In this document: positions 1 to 10,011 of the stretch, piece after piece
Layout of the letters: the number at the start of each line of letters is the position of its first letter
How positions within the stretch are numbered: position 1 is the first letter of the stretch
NCBI GenBank assembly: GCA_003281605.1
Contig: QCBM01000001.1
Location: 62,001 to 126,000 of the forward strand
Length of the DNA: 64,000 nucleotides
DNA from: Prochlorococcus sp. AG-347-I06
GTDB lineage: Bacteria > Cyanobacteriota > Cyanobacteriia > PCC-6307 > Cyanobiaceae
Direction of reading: 5' to 3'
Position numbers and translations under genes: made by a program
The notes under the pieces: generated by a model
Databases searched by the model: none
What the model saw: the letters and a program-made list of their open reading frames with translations, nothing else
Told to the model about the DNA's origin: nothing

Positions 1-535
<535 letters not shown>

Positions 536-662
536 TCAATAATTGTACTTTTAAGACCTTAGCAAGTAAATGCACCAAATTTATTTTTTGTTCAGATATT
601 GCTTGCGTCTTTAAACATTTCTAAACCAGCTTAAAGAAAATTTAATTAATAATTTGCCGTAA

Positions 663-1355
663 CTAAAATTCAACACACTTTTGTGCTTTTATGCCTTGTT
701 CTTTAAAAGGATGTCTTATTAGTTTCATTTCTGTAACTAGATCAGCGTAATTGATAATTTTATCAGATGCTCCCCTTCCAGTTAAAACAATATGATTTTT
801 TCTATTATTTAAGCTATTTAAAAAAGTGATAATTTCTTCTGGTGCAAGATAACCAAGTTTTGTTGCGATATTAATTTCATCAAGAATGATAAGTTTATAA
901 GATTTATTTTTTATATATTCTTTGGCTAGTTGCCATGCTTCTTGAACTAATTTTTCATCTCTTATTCTGTCTTGTGTTTCCCAAGTAAATCCTTCTCCTA
1001 ATGAATGCCAAGATATGTTTGAAGACAAATTTTTAAGTGCTTTTTCTTCTCCAGTGGTCCAGCCTCCTTTGATAAATTGAATTATTGCCACTTTATAGCC
1101 ATGCCCTATTGTCCTTAAAGCCATACCTAAAGATGCAGTTGTCTTGCCCTTGCCATTTCCCGTAAAAACAATCAATAATCCTTTTTTTGTGTTTCTAATT
1201 TGTAGTCTTTCGGCTTGAATATCTTTTCTTTGTTGCATTCTTTTTTTATATGAGCTCTCATCGCTATCTGGGGATAGTTTTCCTCCCATTCCAAGTTTTT
1301 TTGCTTGATTATCAAGATTAGATATTTTCTCGGAAGATGAAGGTTTTTCTTGCAT
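663..1355 (-). CDS. cobO: Cob(I)yrinic acid a,c-diamide adenosyltransferase
   Basis: Transfers the adenosyl group from ATP to the cobalt of corrinoids in the making of coenzyme B12 (CobO/CobA/BtuR family). The 230-residue protein has a charged N-terminal extension of about 55 residues, then a P-loop GNGKGKTTASLG at residues 66-77, VAIIQFIKGGW, and ILDEINIATKLGYL, the family's conserved blocks; TGRGA appears near residue 195. The extension with many K and E residues is usual for cyanobacterial members. It sits between pyrH and a recombinase gene, on the same strand as both, with a 127-base gap to pyrH. No cobalamin riboswitch is visible upstream. Confidence 0.95.
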   Translation of the reverse strand: MQEKPSSSEKISNLDNQAKKLGMGGKLSPDSDESSYKKRMQQRKDIQAERLQIRNTKKGLLIVFTGNGKGKTTASLGMALRTIGHGYKVAIIQFIKGGWTTGEEKALKNLSSNISWHSLGEGFTWETQDRIRDEKLVQEAWQLAKEYIKNKSYKLIILDEINIATKLGYLAPEEIITFLNSLNNRKNHIVLTGRGASDKIINYADLVTEMKLIRHPFKEQGIKAQKCVEF

Positions 1356-1391
1356 ATGAACCTAATTTTGTATTTAGATGATTATAAATCT

Positions 1392-2561
1392 TTAAATATT
1401 TTTAACTTTTTTAACTTTTAATAGTGCATTATTTACTGCTTGTTGTTGATCTCTTTTAGTAATCCAGTGGTGATAAGTTTGCGTGTGTAAACTAACCGAG
1501 TGTCCCATCATTCTAGCTGCTACAGTATCAGGTAAATCATAAAAAATAGTTCTCACTGCCCAAGCATGCCTTAGATCATAAGGTTTTATTTGTAAAGAGT
1601 AACGCTTAAACTGATCTGTAATTTTTTTTCCAATATTCTGTAAGGTTGTTATTTTAAGGTCTCTTTTAATATTTGGTAGTAGTTCTGGATTTTTACCAAG
1701 TTTTGATAATTCGAACTTTTCCACCCATTCAGGATGAAATGGCCAAACTTGATGCTCCCCAGTTTTAGTTGTAGGTAAAACTCTAATAATTTTGTCTCCA
1801 AAATTAGTAAGAGAACTTAAATCACAAAAAAATACTTCATGATTTCTTAATCCATATGTAGCCATCAAACCAAAAACAAATTTCCAAGATTTGTTTGGTA
1901 TCTTTTCCCAAAGTTTTTCTATTAAATCGTCTGTCGGGAGCTCCCTAAATCCTGCTTTGTTTAGACCATATCCTCTAGAATTTAATTTCCAATCTTCTGG
2001 TAGTTTAATGTCTAAAAACTTAGCCAAAACACTTAGAGAAGTAGCGCATTGTTTTCTACTTCTGCTTCCTTCCTTGTAACTTTCAAGTGTCTTTTGAAAT
2101 ATTTTCTCTAGAGCTTCATTTTCTTGATCACTATAAACATCTAGGATTCTTTTCATATATGGTTTGTAAGAACTTCTCCAAGTAGTTTTTCTAGTGCTGG
2201 TTCTAAAATCACCTTTTTTTTCTTTAAAAAAAAATTCCTCAAATTGATTTAATCTATTTGGGAATTCAACACCATCTTTTATTTGCTTTTTATAGGGATT
2301 GCCTAACCAATTAATCCAATCAAATTGATTCAATTCCAATTGCAAATTTATTAATTGTAATTTTTTTTTGGCTTCCTCTAATCCAGAAATATTAGCCTCT
2401 AAACCAAGAGATATTCTTTGAATTTTAAAGTTATTTTTATCTTCTTTGGAGGGTAATGATCCACGAATATTTAATTTCTCTCCTCTTTTCTCAATTTTAA
2501 GCTTGCTTCCTTGAGTAGCAAATTTATCATTGACACTATTAATTTCCTGAATTACGTTCAT
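1392..2561 (-). CDS. Tyrosine recombinase (phage-integrase family) with an arm-like N-terminal region
   Basis: A 389-residue site-specific recombinase. The C-terminal half has the catalytic set: Arg 239 in TYGLRNHEVF, Lys 266 in TTKTGEH, then PYDLRHAWA (Arg 331, His 332), His 354 in MMGH, and the nucleophile Tyr 363 in HTQTYHHW. The first His of the usual HxLR motif is Tyr 328 here, a substitution seen in some phage integrases. Residues about 20-80, with KLKIEKRGEKLNIRG followed by a helix, look like an arm-type DNA-binding region, and 110-190 like a core-binding SAM-like domain. No tRNA, attachment-site repeat, excisionase or cargo gene is nearby, so it appears to stand alone among core genes. 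Its substrate is unknown. Confidence 0.88.
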   Translation of the reverse strand: MNVIQEINSVNDKFATQGSKLKIEKRGEKLNIRGSLPSKEDKNNFKIQRISLGLEANISGLEEAKKKLQLINLQLELNQFDWINWLGNPYKKQIKDGVEFPNRLNQFEEFFFKEKKGDFRTSTRKTTWRSSYKPYMKRILDVYSDQENEALEKIFQKTLESYKEGSRSRKQCATSLSVLAKFLDIKLPEDWKLNSRGYGLNKAGFRELPTDDLIEKLWEKIPNKSWKFVFGLMATYGLRNHEVFFCDLSSLTNFGDKIIRVLPTTKTGEHQVWPFHPEWVEKFELSKLGKNPELLPNIKRDLKITTLQNIGKKITDQFKRYSLQIKPYDLRHAWAVRTIFYDLPDTVAARMMGHSVSLHTQTYHHWITKRDQQQAVNNALLKVKKVKNI

Positions 2562-2626
2562 TTACTTATATAATTGTCCATATAATGACGTTTTTAATGT
2601 TTATTTTCAATCTCCATAAATTTTAG

Positions 2627-3802
2627 ATGGATAAAATAGGCGTCTTACTAATGAATTTAGGAGGGCCTGAACGCATTAACGATGTAGGCCCATTCTTATA
2701 TAATCTTTTTTCTGATCCAGAGATAATCAGGACCCCTTTCCCTGTTTTTCAAAAGCCCTTAGCTTGGTTAATTAGTACTCTTAGGAGTACTACTTCACAA
2801 CAGGCCTACCTTTCAATAGGTGGAGGTTCACCTATCAGAAGGATAACTGAACAACAAGCAAGAGAATTACAATCTAAATTAAGGGACAAGGGGTTTAATG
2901 CCACTACTTACATCGCTATGAGGTATTGGCATCCTTTTACCGAATCAGCAATTGCTGATATGAAAGCAGATGGCATAGATCAAATTGTTGTAATACCCTT
3001 GTATCCCCATTTTTCGATAAGTACAAGTGGTTCGAGCTTTAGAGAATTAAAAAAATTGCGAGATTCTGATGATGAATTTAAGAAGGTTCCAATGAGATGT
3101 GTAAGGAGCTGGTTCAGTCAAGCAGGTTATTTAAAGTCCATGGTCGAATTAATTTCTGAACAGATTTCACTTTGTGAATCACCTTCAAAAGCCCATATAT
3201 TTTTCACTGCTCATGGAGTTCCTAAGAGTTACGTAGAGGAAGCTGGAGACCCTTACAAACAACAAATTGAAGATTGTTCTTTATTAATTATAGACGAGCT
3301 GGAAAAATGTTTAGGTCATAGTAACCCTCATACACTTTCTTATCAAAGTAGAGTTGGTCCTGTTGAATGGTTGAAGCCTTATACAGAAGAAATGTTAGCT
3401 GATCTTGGAAGGTCAAATGTTAATGATCTGATTGTGGTCCCTATAAGTTTCGTTGGAGAGCATATCGAAACATTGCAGGAAATTGATATTGAATATAAAG
3501 AAATTGCTGAAAAAGCTGGTATAAAAAATTTTCGGAGAGTTAAGGCTCTAAATACTCATCCTACTTTTATTGAAGGTCTTAGTGATCTAGTGATTTCCTG
3601 CTTGGAAGGGCCTCTTATTAATATAGAGGAGGCTTCTCAATTGCCTGAAAAAGTTAAACTTTATCCTCAGGAGAAGTGGCAATGGGGTTGGAATAATAGT
3701 TCAGAGGTATGGAACGGGAGAGTTGCAATGATTATTTTTCTTGTGCTTTTTATTGAACTTATTTCAGGCTCTGGACCTCTACATAAATTAGGCATTTTAT
3801 AA
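2627..3802 (+). CDS. hemH: Ferrochelatase with C-terminal chlorophyll-binding-like helix
   Basis: Inserts ferrous iron into protoporphyrin IX, the last step of heme synthesis. The 391-residue protein begins [20 protein letters not shown], has [10 protein letters not shown]-type substrate-loop residues near 70, FFTAHGVP with the catalytic His near 195, and [14 protein letters not shown] near 275. Family enzymes are around 320 residues; the extra tail ends in a transmembrane helix with E360-x-x-N363-x-R365-x-A-M368, the motif of high-light-inducible and CAB proteins. Such a tail is known in cyanobacterial and plastid ferrochelatases and links heme synthesis to chlorophyll and membrane status. 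It runs divergently from the recombinase gene with a 65-base gap. Confidence 0.97.
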   Translation: MDKIGVLLMNLGGPERINDVGPFLYNLFSDPEIIRTPFPVFQKPLAWLISTLRSTTSQQAYLSIGGGSPIRRITEQQARELQSKLRDKGFNATTYIAMRYWHPFTESAIADMKADGIDQIVVIPLYPHFSISTSGSSFRELKKLRDSDDEFKKVPMRCVRSWFSQAGYLKSMVELISEQISLCESPSKAHIFFTAHGVPKSYVEEAGDPYKQQIEDCSLLIIDELEKCLGHSNPHTLSYQSRVGPVEWLKPYTEEMLADLGRSNVNDLIVVPISFVGEHIETLQEIDIEYKEIAEKAGIKNFRRVKALNTHPTFIEGLSDLVISCLEGPLINIEEASQLPEKVKLYPQEKWQWGWNNSSEVWNGRVAMIIFLVLFIELISGSGPLHKLGIL

Positions 3803-3939
3803 AAAAAAATTGATATTATTTTGAAAATTTTTAAATTTTTTAAAAGATTTTTTTGAAGTCATTTCTGACATTACATTTCTAAATGAGGCAAAAGTATTTA
3901 ATTGAGTTTAATATTTATAGTAAATATTGAATTTCTTTA

Positions 3940-5703
3940 GTGACCCTTACTTCGAGATCCTTTTCAAAGGGTAGTTCAAAAAATGAGAATCCAGTTTGGA
4001 TAACTGGTGCAGATGCACTAATGGATTCTTTAAAAATTCATGGAGTAAAAGTTATATTTGGATATCCTGGTGGGGCCATACTACCAATATATGACGCTGT
4101 TCATAAGGCAGAACAAGATGGTTGGTTAAAGCATTATATGGTTAGGCATGAACAGGGTGGTTCACATGCGGCTGATGGATATGCAAGATCTACTGGTGAA
4201 GTAGGAGTATGTTTTGGAACCTCAGGCCCAGGTGCAACAAATTTGGTAACTGGAATTGCCACTGCGCAAATGGATTCAGTTCCTCTAGTTGTAGTCACAG
4301 GTCAAGTCCCAAGACCTGCTATAGGGACAGACGCTTTTCAAGAAACTGATATTTTTGGCATAACTCTTCCAATAGTCAAACATTCATGGGTAATAAGGGA
4401 TCCTTCAGATATTGCGAAAGTAGTTTCTGAAGCTTTTTTTATAGCCTCATCTGGGAGGCCTGGCCCTGTTTTAATTGATATACCTAAAGATGTAGGTCAG
4501 GAGTTCTTTAATTATCAAAGAGTTTTGCCTGGTGAGATTATTCCTAAAGGATTTAAAAGGAACGGAGAAATTAATGATTGCGATATTAACAAGGCAATTA
4601 AATTAATAGAAGATTCTGAAAGACCTCTTCTATATGTAGGAGGTGGGGCAATATCTTCAGGAGCTCATGATGAAATTAAAACTTTGGCAAAGAATTATCA
4701 AATACCAGTTACCACAACCTTAATGGGGAAGGGTGCTTTTGATGAAAAAGACAATTTATCAGTAGGGATGTTAGGAATGCATGGAACTGCTTATGCAAAT
4801 TTTGCTGTTACAGAATGCGATCTTTTAATTGCTATTGGAGCTAGATTCGATGATAGGGTAACAGGGAAATTAGATACTTTTGCACCTAATGCAAAGGTAA
4901 TTCATATAGATATCGACCCAGCAGAAGTTAATAAAAATAGACGTGTAGATGTTGCAATTGTTTCTGATGTTTCAAAAGCTCTTTTGAAAATTAATGAACA
5001 ATCTCTAAAAAACAAATTTATATGTCAGACAAAAAACTGGTTAGAAAAAATTGATTTTTGGAAACATAAACACCCTTTATATGAACCGCCTAAAGAAGGA
5101 GAAATTTATCCTCAGGAAGTTCTTTTAAAAGTGAGGGAACTTTCACCAGAAGCTTATATAACTACAGATGTAGGACAACATCAGATGTGGGCTGCTCAAT
5201 ATCTTAGGAATTCTCCAAGAAAATGGATTAGTAGTGCAGGCTTAGGAACTATGGGTTTTGGATTACCAGCGGCAATTGGAGTAAAAGCAGCCTTACCTAA
5301 TTCAGATGTAATTTGTATTGCAGGAGATGCAAGTGTCTTAATGAATATTCAAGAATTAGGAACCTTATCTCAATATGGTCTAAAGGTGAAATTGATTATT
5401 ATCAATAACCGTTGGCAAGGGATGGTAAGACAATGGCAGGAAAGTTTCTATGATGAAAGATATTCCTCATCTGATATGAGTTGTGGTGAACCTGATTTTG
5501 TAAAACTTGCAGAGTCTTTTGGAGTTAAAGGATACTTAATTTCTGATAGAAAACAATTACAGAATGAAATAAAAAATGCACTTGATCATGACGGCCCTGC
5601 CTTGATTAATATCCTTGTCAGAAGAGGTGAAAATTGTTATCCAATGGTTCCTCCTGGTAAAAGTAATGCTCAAATGGTTGGATATGTTAATTGTGAAGAC
5701 TAA
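3940..5703 (+). CDS. ilvB: Acetolactate synthase, large catalytic subunit
   Basis: ThDP-dependent condensation of pyruvate with pyruvate or 2-oxobutyrate, the first shared step of valine, leucine and isoleucine synthesis. In the 587-residue protein [14 protein letters not shown] opens the PYR domain, Glu 71 in [16 protein letters not shown] is the ThDP-activating acid, [10 protein letters not shown] is the substrate channel, and [15 protein letters not shown] to [11 protein letters not shown] is the ThDP/Mg-binding motif. The length fits the family. The chosen start is GTG at 3940, as no nearer ATG precedes the conserved N-terminus. The regulatory subunit gene ilvH is not in this window. Confidence 0.97.
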   Translation: MTLTSRSFSKGSSKNENPVWITGADALMDSLKIHGVKVIFGYPGGAILPIYDAVHKAEQDGWLKHYMVRHEQGGSHAADGYARSTGEVGVCFGTSGPGATNLVTGIATAQMDSVPLVVVTGQVPRPAIGTDAFQETDIFGITLPIVKHSWVIRDPSDIAKVVSEAFFIASSGRPGPVLIDIPKDVGQEFFNYQRVLPGEIIPKGFKRNGEINDCDINKAIKLIEDSERPLLYVGGGAISSGAHDEIKTLAKNYQIPVTTTLMGKGAFDEKDNLSVGMLGMHGTAYANFAVTECDLLIAIGARFDDRVTGKLDTFAPNAKVIHIDIDPAEVNKNRRVDVAIVSDVSKALLKINEQSLKNKFICQTKNWLEKIDFWKHKHPLYEPPKEGEIYPQEVLLKVRELSPEAYITTDVGQHQMWAAQYLRNSPRKWISSAGLGTMGFGLPAAIGVKAALPNSDVICIAGDASVLMNIQELGTLSQYGLKVKLIIINNRWQGMVRQWQESFYDERYSSSDMSCGEPDFVKLAESFGVKGYLISDRKQLQNEIKNALDHDGPALINILVRRGENCYPMVPPGKSNAQMVGYVNCED

Positions 5704-5769
5704 TTTTTTTAAAAATTTGTCATTTTAAAAAATTAACTTTAGGATAATTAAAAAAAAGATATTTCTGAA

Positions 5770-6120
5770 TTGAAAAAATTATCAAAAATTCTAATTATAG
5801 TCTGTTTGATTGTTCTTAATCCTGTAATAGTAAACTCCGCCGAAATTCTTCAAATTAAAAGTTCAAATACTATTTTGGTAGGAGATCAAAATAGAAATTT
5901 AACTATTGGATTATTTTGTGTAGATGTAAATGAAAATGATGAGATTGAAGCAACTAATTTACTTAAGAGTGAATTCCCAAGAGGGAGCAAAGTGAAAATA
6001 AAGCCTTTTGGTTTCAAAGAGAATGTTTTGTTAGCCAAAGTTTTTAATATTAAGGGTACTAAGGAGATGACGGAATTATTGGTCGCTAAAAACTTAAGTA
6101 GTGAAATTTGTCCAAGTTAA
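5770..6120 (+). CDS. Small exported protein with possible SNase-like beta-barrel
   Basis: A 116-residue protein starting at a TTG. Residues 1-24 form a signal peptide: two lysines, a hydrophobic stretch IIVCLIVLNPVIV, and the likely cleavage after NSA. The rest, with the order SNTILVGDQNRNLTIGLFCVDV, a short helix EATNLLKSEF, GSKVKIKPF and a final LLVAKNLSSEIC, resembles the strand-helix pattern of staphylococcal-nuclease-like (thermonuclease) domains. The catalytic Arg/Asp/Glu set is not evident, so nuclease activity is doubtful. Two cysteines in the mature part could form a disulphide. It follows ilvB by 66 bases. The fold is my inference from pattern; the export signal is directly visible. 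Confidence 0.72.
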   Translation: MKKLSKILIIVCLIVLNPVIVNSAEILQIKSSNTILVGDQNRNLTIGLFCVDVNENDEIEATNLLKSEFPRGSKVKIKPFGFKENVLLAKVFNIKGTKEMTELLVAKNLSSEICPS

Positions 6121-6126
6121 ATATCT

Positions 6127-6909
6127 TTATGAGCAAATAAGATTCCATTGTCTCGAGATTGTTTTGCTCCTTCTCCAGGAATAAAATTCATTATTGAATT
6201 TGTATGTGCATAAATTTGAGATGTCTATATTTGTATGAGGGATGTTCTCATTTAAAAGTTGTCTGTAGGCAGATCTTTTTAGATCAAGTTGATTCAAGTT
6301 TTGCTCTTTTAAGTGATTTGAATCGCTAAAACAAAGATCTTTTATAGTTTTAGTCAATTTGACAGTTATGTTTTTGTTTTCGGCCTTTCTAAAAAATTCT
6401 TTGAGTGTCATTCTATCAACTAGATAATGTTCCTTAGAAATCGCTGGTCCTATTGCAACAAGTAAGTCATCTCTAGATGTCCCAAAAGTATCGAAAATTT
6501 TCACCAGATTTTTTATTATTTTTTTTTCTAAACCTTTTCTTCCGCAATGCAAGGTTGCCACATTTCTTGTCCTTTTATCGGCAAAAAATATTGGCATACA
6601 ATCAGCTGTGTAAACCCATAAGTTTTGACCGCATTTATCGCCAACAAGACCATCTGCATCAGTCTTAGTTCCTTTTTGCGAATAAGATCCAAATACTATG
6701 AAATTACTGTGAATTTGATTGGAAACACAATTTATGGAATTTTCATTAAAGTGATTCCCTAATAATTGAAGAAATTTCTCAGAGCAAGACTTCGTGAAGT
6801 ATGCATGTTTGAAATTATTTTGACTAAGAATAGGTGATGAATAATAGTCAATTTTTTTGTTTTGAATATAAATTTCATCTTTTGAGAAATATATTTCTTT
6901 GTAAGGAAT
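6127..6909 (-). CDS. Laccase-domain (YfiH/PgeF, DUF152) protein with apparent ATT start
   Basis: Family members are multi-copper-oxidase-unrelated purine-nucleoside and peptidoglycan-editing enzymes. On the minus strand an open frame runs from a TAA at 6940-6942 to the stop at 6127, and the conserved blocks NQIHSNFIVFGS, TKTDADGLV, VYTADCMPIFFAD, ATLHCGRKG and LVAIGPAISKEHYLVD are all in it. The first ATG, at 6597, falls inside the conserved ADCMPI block, so it cannot be the true start. No ATG, GTG or TTG exists upstream in frame. An ATT at 6907-6909 has AGGAG eight bases ahead (6918-6922) and would give 260 residues, the family's usual length. The gene follows the Tab2-like gene closely. Confidence 0.85.
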   Translation of the reverse strand: MPYKEIYFSKDEIYIQNKKIDYYSSPILSQNNFKHAYFTKSCSEKFLQLLGNHFNENSINCVSNQIHSNFIVFGSYSQKGTKTDADGLVGDKCGQNLWVYTADCMPIFFADKRTRNVATLHCGRKGLEKKIIKNLVKIFDTFGTSRDDLLVAIGPAISKEHYLVDRMTLKEFFRKAENKNITVKLTKTIKDLCFSDSNHLKEQNLNQLDLKRSAYRQLLNENIPHTNIDISNLCTYKFNNEFYSWRRSKTISRQWNLICS

Positions 6910-6931
6910 AGTGCCTGCTCCTAAACTGAAT

Positions 6932-7837
6932 TTATGAAATTAATTCAATATCTCTTAAGATCCAGAATCCTGCAAATTTTTCGATATACGGCGTTGACTG
7001 TATGGAAATAAATTGATAACCAAAAGAATTTTTTTTATTCTCTAAAAACTTTGTATGCAAAATACTTGCATCTTTTTCTGGTAAATCAGTTACCAGCCAC
7101 TTATCATCTTCTGAAGCTTCAAGTATGAGTTGGTTCTTATTTACGACTAATTTAATAGGTTCTAAACAACTAAACCATGCAGAAAGTGCTAAAGATCTAT
7201 TTTTGCTAAAAAGTCTTAATCCTGGAACTAAGTAATTATCATCTAAATCTTTCTGAATTGGGAAAATATCTCCAAATTCTATAGGCCAATTTTCTGCTGA
7301 TTTTAATTCGCCAATTGATATTTCAGAGATAGTTAATGCATCACCTCTTACTGCTTCTGGTAGAGGTGTAGGAGAGTTTTCCATTTTAGAAGTAAAAGTA
7401 GGAGCTAGTACACCTCTTACATAACCTTTTTCCTTTGGATAAATCTCTTTTTCAAGAAATTCGATTCTATCTAATAAATTGTAAGTTCTCCTACTTACAA
7501 CAGCCTCAATACTTACGGCCTCAAGAGATTTCGTAATGATCGATTTCATTGACGACCTCCAGAATCGAACTATGGAAGGTTTCTCCCACCCTTGATTTTT
7601 TGCTTCACTTATTGCTTCATTTAGCGCCTTTACAAGCCACACTGAATTAACTTCATTAGCAGGGCAGTTTTTATTCCAAAGAAAAACATCTTGTGTCTTA
7701 TAACTTCTAGTAGAGCAGATAATTAATTCCCACCTTTTTTTTCCATTTGATTCAATAATTGGTCTTGAATAAAAGTCTAATTCCCAATCTGAAATTTTTA
7801 ATTTAAGACTTGACTCCATTTTTTTATTAATGTTCAT
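6932..7837 (-). CDS. Tab2/Atab2-family RNA-binding protein
   Basis: A 301-residue protein of the DUF1092 family. The N-terminal SDWELDFYSRPI, KRWELIICS and the middle GWEKPSIVRFWRSSM are the signatures, and the C-terminal LPEKDASILHTKFLE and AGFWILRD follow family order. The plant and algal members (Tab2, Atab2) bind mRNA and are needed to translate photosystem I psaB; the cyanobacterial role is less clear but likely also photosystem assembly or translation. It overlaps the S1-protein gene by four bases (7834-7837), so the two are translationally coupled. That pairing of two RNA-binding proteins fits a role in translation. Confidence 0.9.
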   Translation of the reverse strand: MNINKKMESSLKLKISDWELDFYSRPIIESNGKKRWELIICSTRSYKTQDVFLWNKNCPANEVNSVWLVKALNEAISEAKNQGWEKPSIVRFWRSSMKSIITKSLEAVSIEAVVSRRTYNLLDRIEFLEKEIYPKEKGYVRGVLAPTFTSKMENSPTPLPEAVRGDALTISEISIGELKSAENWPIEFGDIFPIQKDLDDNYLVPGLRLFSKNRSLALSAWFSCLEPIKLVVNKNQLILEASEDDKWLVTDLPEKDASILHTKFLENKKNSFGYQFISIQSTPYIEKFAGFWILRDIELIS

Positions 7838-9039
7838 TTATCTTGATCTTTTTTATCGAAGAGTGCTTTTGTTTTTAGTGCTCTCTCAGTGGCTTCTTGC
7901 ATAACTTTTTGCTTATCAATAATTAATTCTCCCGCAGTGTTTTCTAGGAGTGCAGTATTGAGACCAATACGACCTTTTTCGAGGTCTATTTCAGATATTA
8001 AAGCTTTTATCATTTCTCCTTCTCTAAAAACTTCTCTTAAAGAACGAATCGATCCATTTGTTAGTGAGGATTGATGAAGAAGTCCACTAGCTCCTCCTAA
8101 ATCTATAAAGAAGCCATATGGTTTTACTGCTAAAACTTCTCCTTCAATTAATTGACCTAACTCTAAACTTGTAAGTTTAGAGACTAATGATGCTTTCTTT
8201 TCAGAGAGAACTAATTTTCTGGATTCTGGATTCACCTCAAGAAACGCTACTTTTAGAGTTTTGCCAACAAAAGATTGATAATCTTGACCATCTTCAAGTT
8301 GGGATCTTGGGATGAATCCTCTTAATCCATCTACATCACACGTAAGCCCACCTCTATTAAATCCATTAATTAAAACGTTAATTAATTCTCCATTTTTTGC
8401 CAAACTCGATACTTTCTCCCAACTTTGCCTGAGAATTAATGCCCGAGCGCTCACTGTTACCATCCCATCAGCATTTTGTTCTTTAATAACCAAAACTTCC
8501 ATTTCAAGGCCTATAGAAAACTTTTCTTTAAAGTTAGTGATAACACCCAAACCACATTCTTTTTTGGGCATATAACCAGGTGCTTTTCCGCCAATGTCAA
8601 CATATAGTCCATCACTTTCGATGGCTATAACCTTACCTGAAATTGTTTCTCCTGTAGCGCCAATTGGCTCATTTGCATTTAAAGCCTCCAAAAAAGCACT
8701 TTCATCAAAATCGAATTCATCAACTGTTCTTTCTAATTGAAAATCTGTGTTTTGCTCAGAAAAATTAAGGGGTCTATTTAAGTCTTGTTGAGTTAAATTT
8801 TGTTGAGAAATATCAAAATCTTTGGTGTTCTTATTATTATCCTCAATCTTTTTTACTGAATCAGTGTTAATAATTTGCGGTTTTATTACGATATCTTCTT
8901 TTTTAATCTCTTCTTGCGAATTGGTTTGCTCATAATCTATTTTTTGAGTCTCTTTCTTGCTTATGTGAAGTACCTGAAGAGGTTTTTTATTGCCCTTTGG
9001 TTGGATATTCTCTTGGGCATTTTTATTACTGACTCCCAT
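7834..9039 (-). CDS. Ribosomal protein S1-type protein with three S1 domains
   Basis: A 401-residue protein. Residues 1-125 are a low-complexity, charged and Gln/Asn-rich leader. Three S1 RNA-binding domains follow at about 131-200 (GETISGKVIAIESDGLYVDIGG), 216-285 (GLTCDVDGLRGFIPRSQL) and 300-369 (VKPYGFFIDLGGASGLLHQS). Cyanobacteria have two S1 paralogues; the long acidic-to-polar leader and the three domains suit the rpsA/nbp1-like member that helps mRNA bind the 30S subunit. The exact paralogue is not certain, so I leave the symbol open. It is the first gene of a minus-strand run with the Tab2-like and laccase-domain genes. Confidence 0.9.
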   Translation of the reverse strand: MGVSNKNAQENIQPKGNKKPLQVLHISKKETQKIDYEQTNSQEEIKKEDIVIKPQIINTDSVKKIEDNNKNTKDFDISQQNLTQQDLNRPLNFSEQNTDFQLERTVDEFDFDESAFLEALNANEPIGATGETISGKVIAIESDGLYVDIGGKAPGYMPKKECGLGVITNFKEKFSIGLEMEVLVIKEQNADGMVTVSARALILRQSWEKVSSLAKNGELINVLINGFNRGGLTCDVDGLRGFIPRSQLEDGQDYQSFVGKTLKVAFLEVNPESRKLVLSEKKASLVSKLTSLELGQLIEGEVLAVKPYGFFIDLGGASGLLHQSSLTNGSIRSLREVFREGEMIKALISEIDLEKGRIGLNTALLENTAGELIIDKQKVMQEATERALKTKALFDKKDQDK

Positions 9040-9105
9040 CGTTGGTAAAATAAGGATAATTAATTATTAACATACTCTAAATGTTAATACTCAAAATTAA
9101 AATTA

Positions 9106-9900
9106 ATGAACTTTAAACCAATACCTGATAAATTTGAATATTTAAATTGGCAAGAAATTGAATGTGTTGCTAAAAACAAAAGATCAACAGTGATCTGGCC
9201 ATTCGGTGCTGTTGAGCAACATGGACCGCATTTGCCTCTTGCTACGGACAGTATTTTTGTTGATGAAATTATTAGCGAAGTTTTTAAATTATTCTCTGCA
9301 GATATTCCATTAAAAAAACTTCCAACCCAATACATTGGTTTTTCTCCGGAACATAAGGGTTTCCCCGGGACGATTTCACTTTCCTCAAATTTAATAACCT
9401 CAATGATAAAGGAAGTCGGAGGTCAATTATCTGAAATGGGTTTTAAAAGATTGATATTAATGAATGGACATGGAGGTCAAATTTCACTACTAAATACAGC
9501 TGCAAGAGAGCTAAGAAGTGTCGCACCAAGCATGGCAGTTTTCCCTTGTTTCTTATGGAGCGGTGTGAATGGATTGAGTGAATTGTTAACAAAAACTGAG
9601 ATTGAGGATGGGCTTCATGCTTCTTTAGCTGAAACGAGTTTGATGCTGGCTTTGAAACCCGAATTAGTAGGTGATGAACGCCCAAATGAGGGTAATAAAG
9701 TAGAGATCCCTGAAGGTTGGAGTTTAGAGGGCAATGCGCCTACTGCTTGGCTTACTGACGACTTCAGTAAATCAGGTGTTATTGGAGATAGTAGAGGAGC
9801 AAATGAGTCTTTAGGGAAAAATTTAAAGGAATTATTGATTAATCATTGGTTCAGATTGATTATGAATCTGATGCAATCAGATTGGCCAAACAATTCTTAA
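9106..9900 (+). CDS. Creatininase-family amidohydrolase
   Basis: A 264-residue metal-dependent amidohydrolase of the creatinine amidohydrolase superfamily. The block IWPFGAVEQHGPHLPLATDS near residue 30-49 carries Glu and His metal ligands; LILMNGHGGQISLL near 122-135 and DGLHASLAETSLML near 165-178 supply the remaining ligands. Members also include the archaeal FAPy deformylase ArfB and mycofactocin MftE, so the true substrate cannot be read from sequence. It is divergent from the S1-protein gene and ends 111 bases before the alkane genes, which may share its transcript. Confidence 0.88.
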   Translation: MNFKPIPDKFEYLNWQEIECVAKNKRSTVIWPFGAVEQHGPHLPLATDSIFVDEIISEVFKLFSADIPLKKLPTQYIGFSPEHKGFPGTISLSSNLITSMIKEVGGQLSEMGFKRLILMNGHGGQISLLNTAARELRSVAPSMAVFPCFLWSGVNGLSELLTKTEIEDGLHASLAETSLMLALKPELVGDERPNEGNKVEIPEGWSLEGNAPTAWLTDDFSKSGVIGDSRGANESLGKNLKELLINHWFRLIMNLMQSDWPNNS

Positions 9901-10011
9901 ATAAGTTTAAGTAAGAAATGTGACTTAACAATTGAAACTATTTTCATGATATTTAAATAAACTCTCTATAATAATGTAATATTCATGCATAATAAGCTAA
10001 AGATTACTGAC

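Noticed and set aside
9084-9685. Minus-strand open frames opposite the creatininase gene
   Set aside because: The plus-strand frame has clear creatininase motifs; the opposite frames have none.
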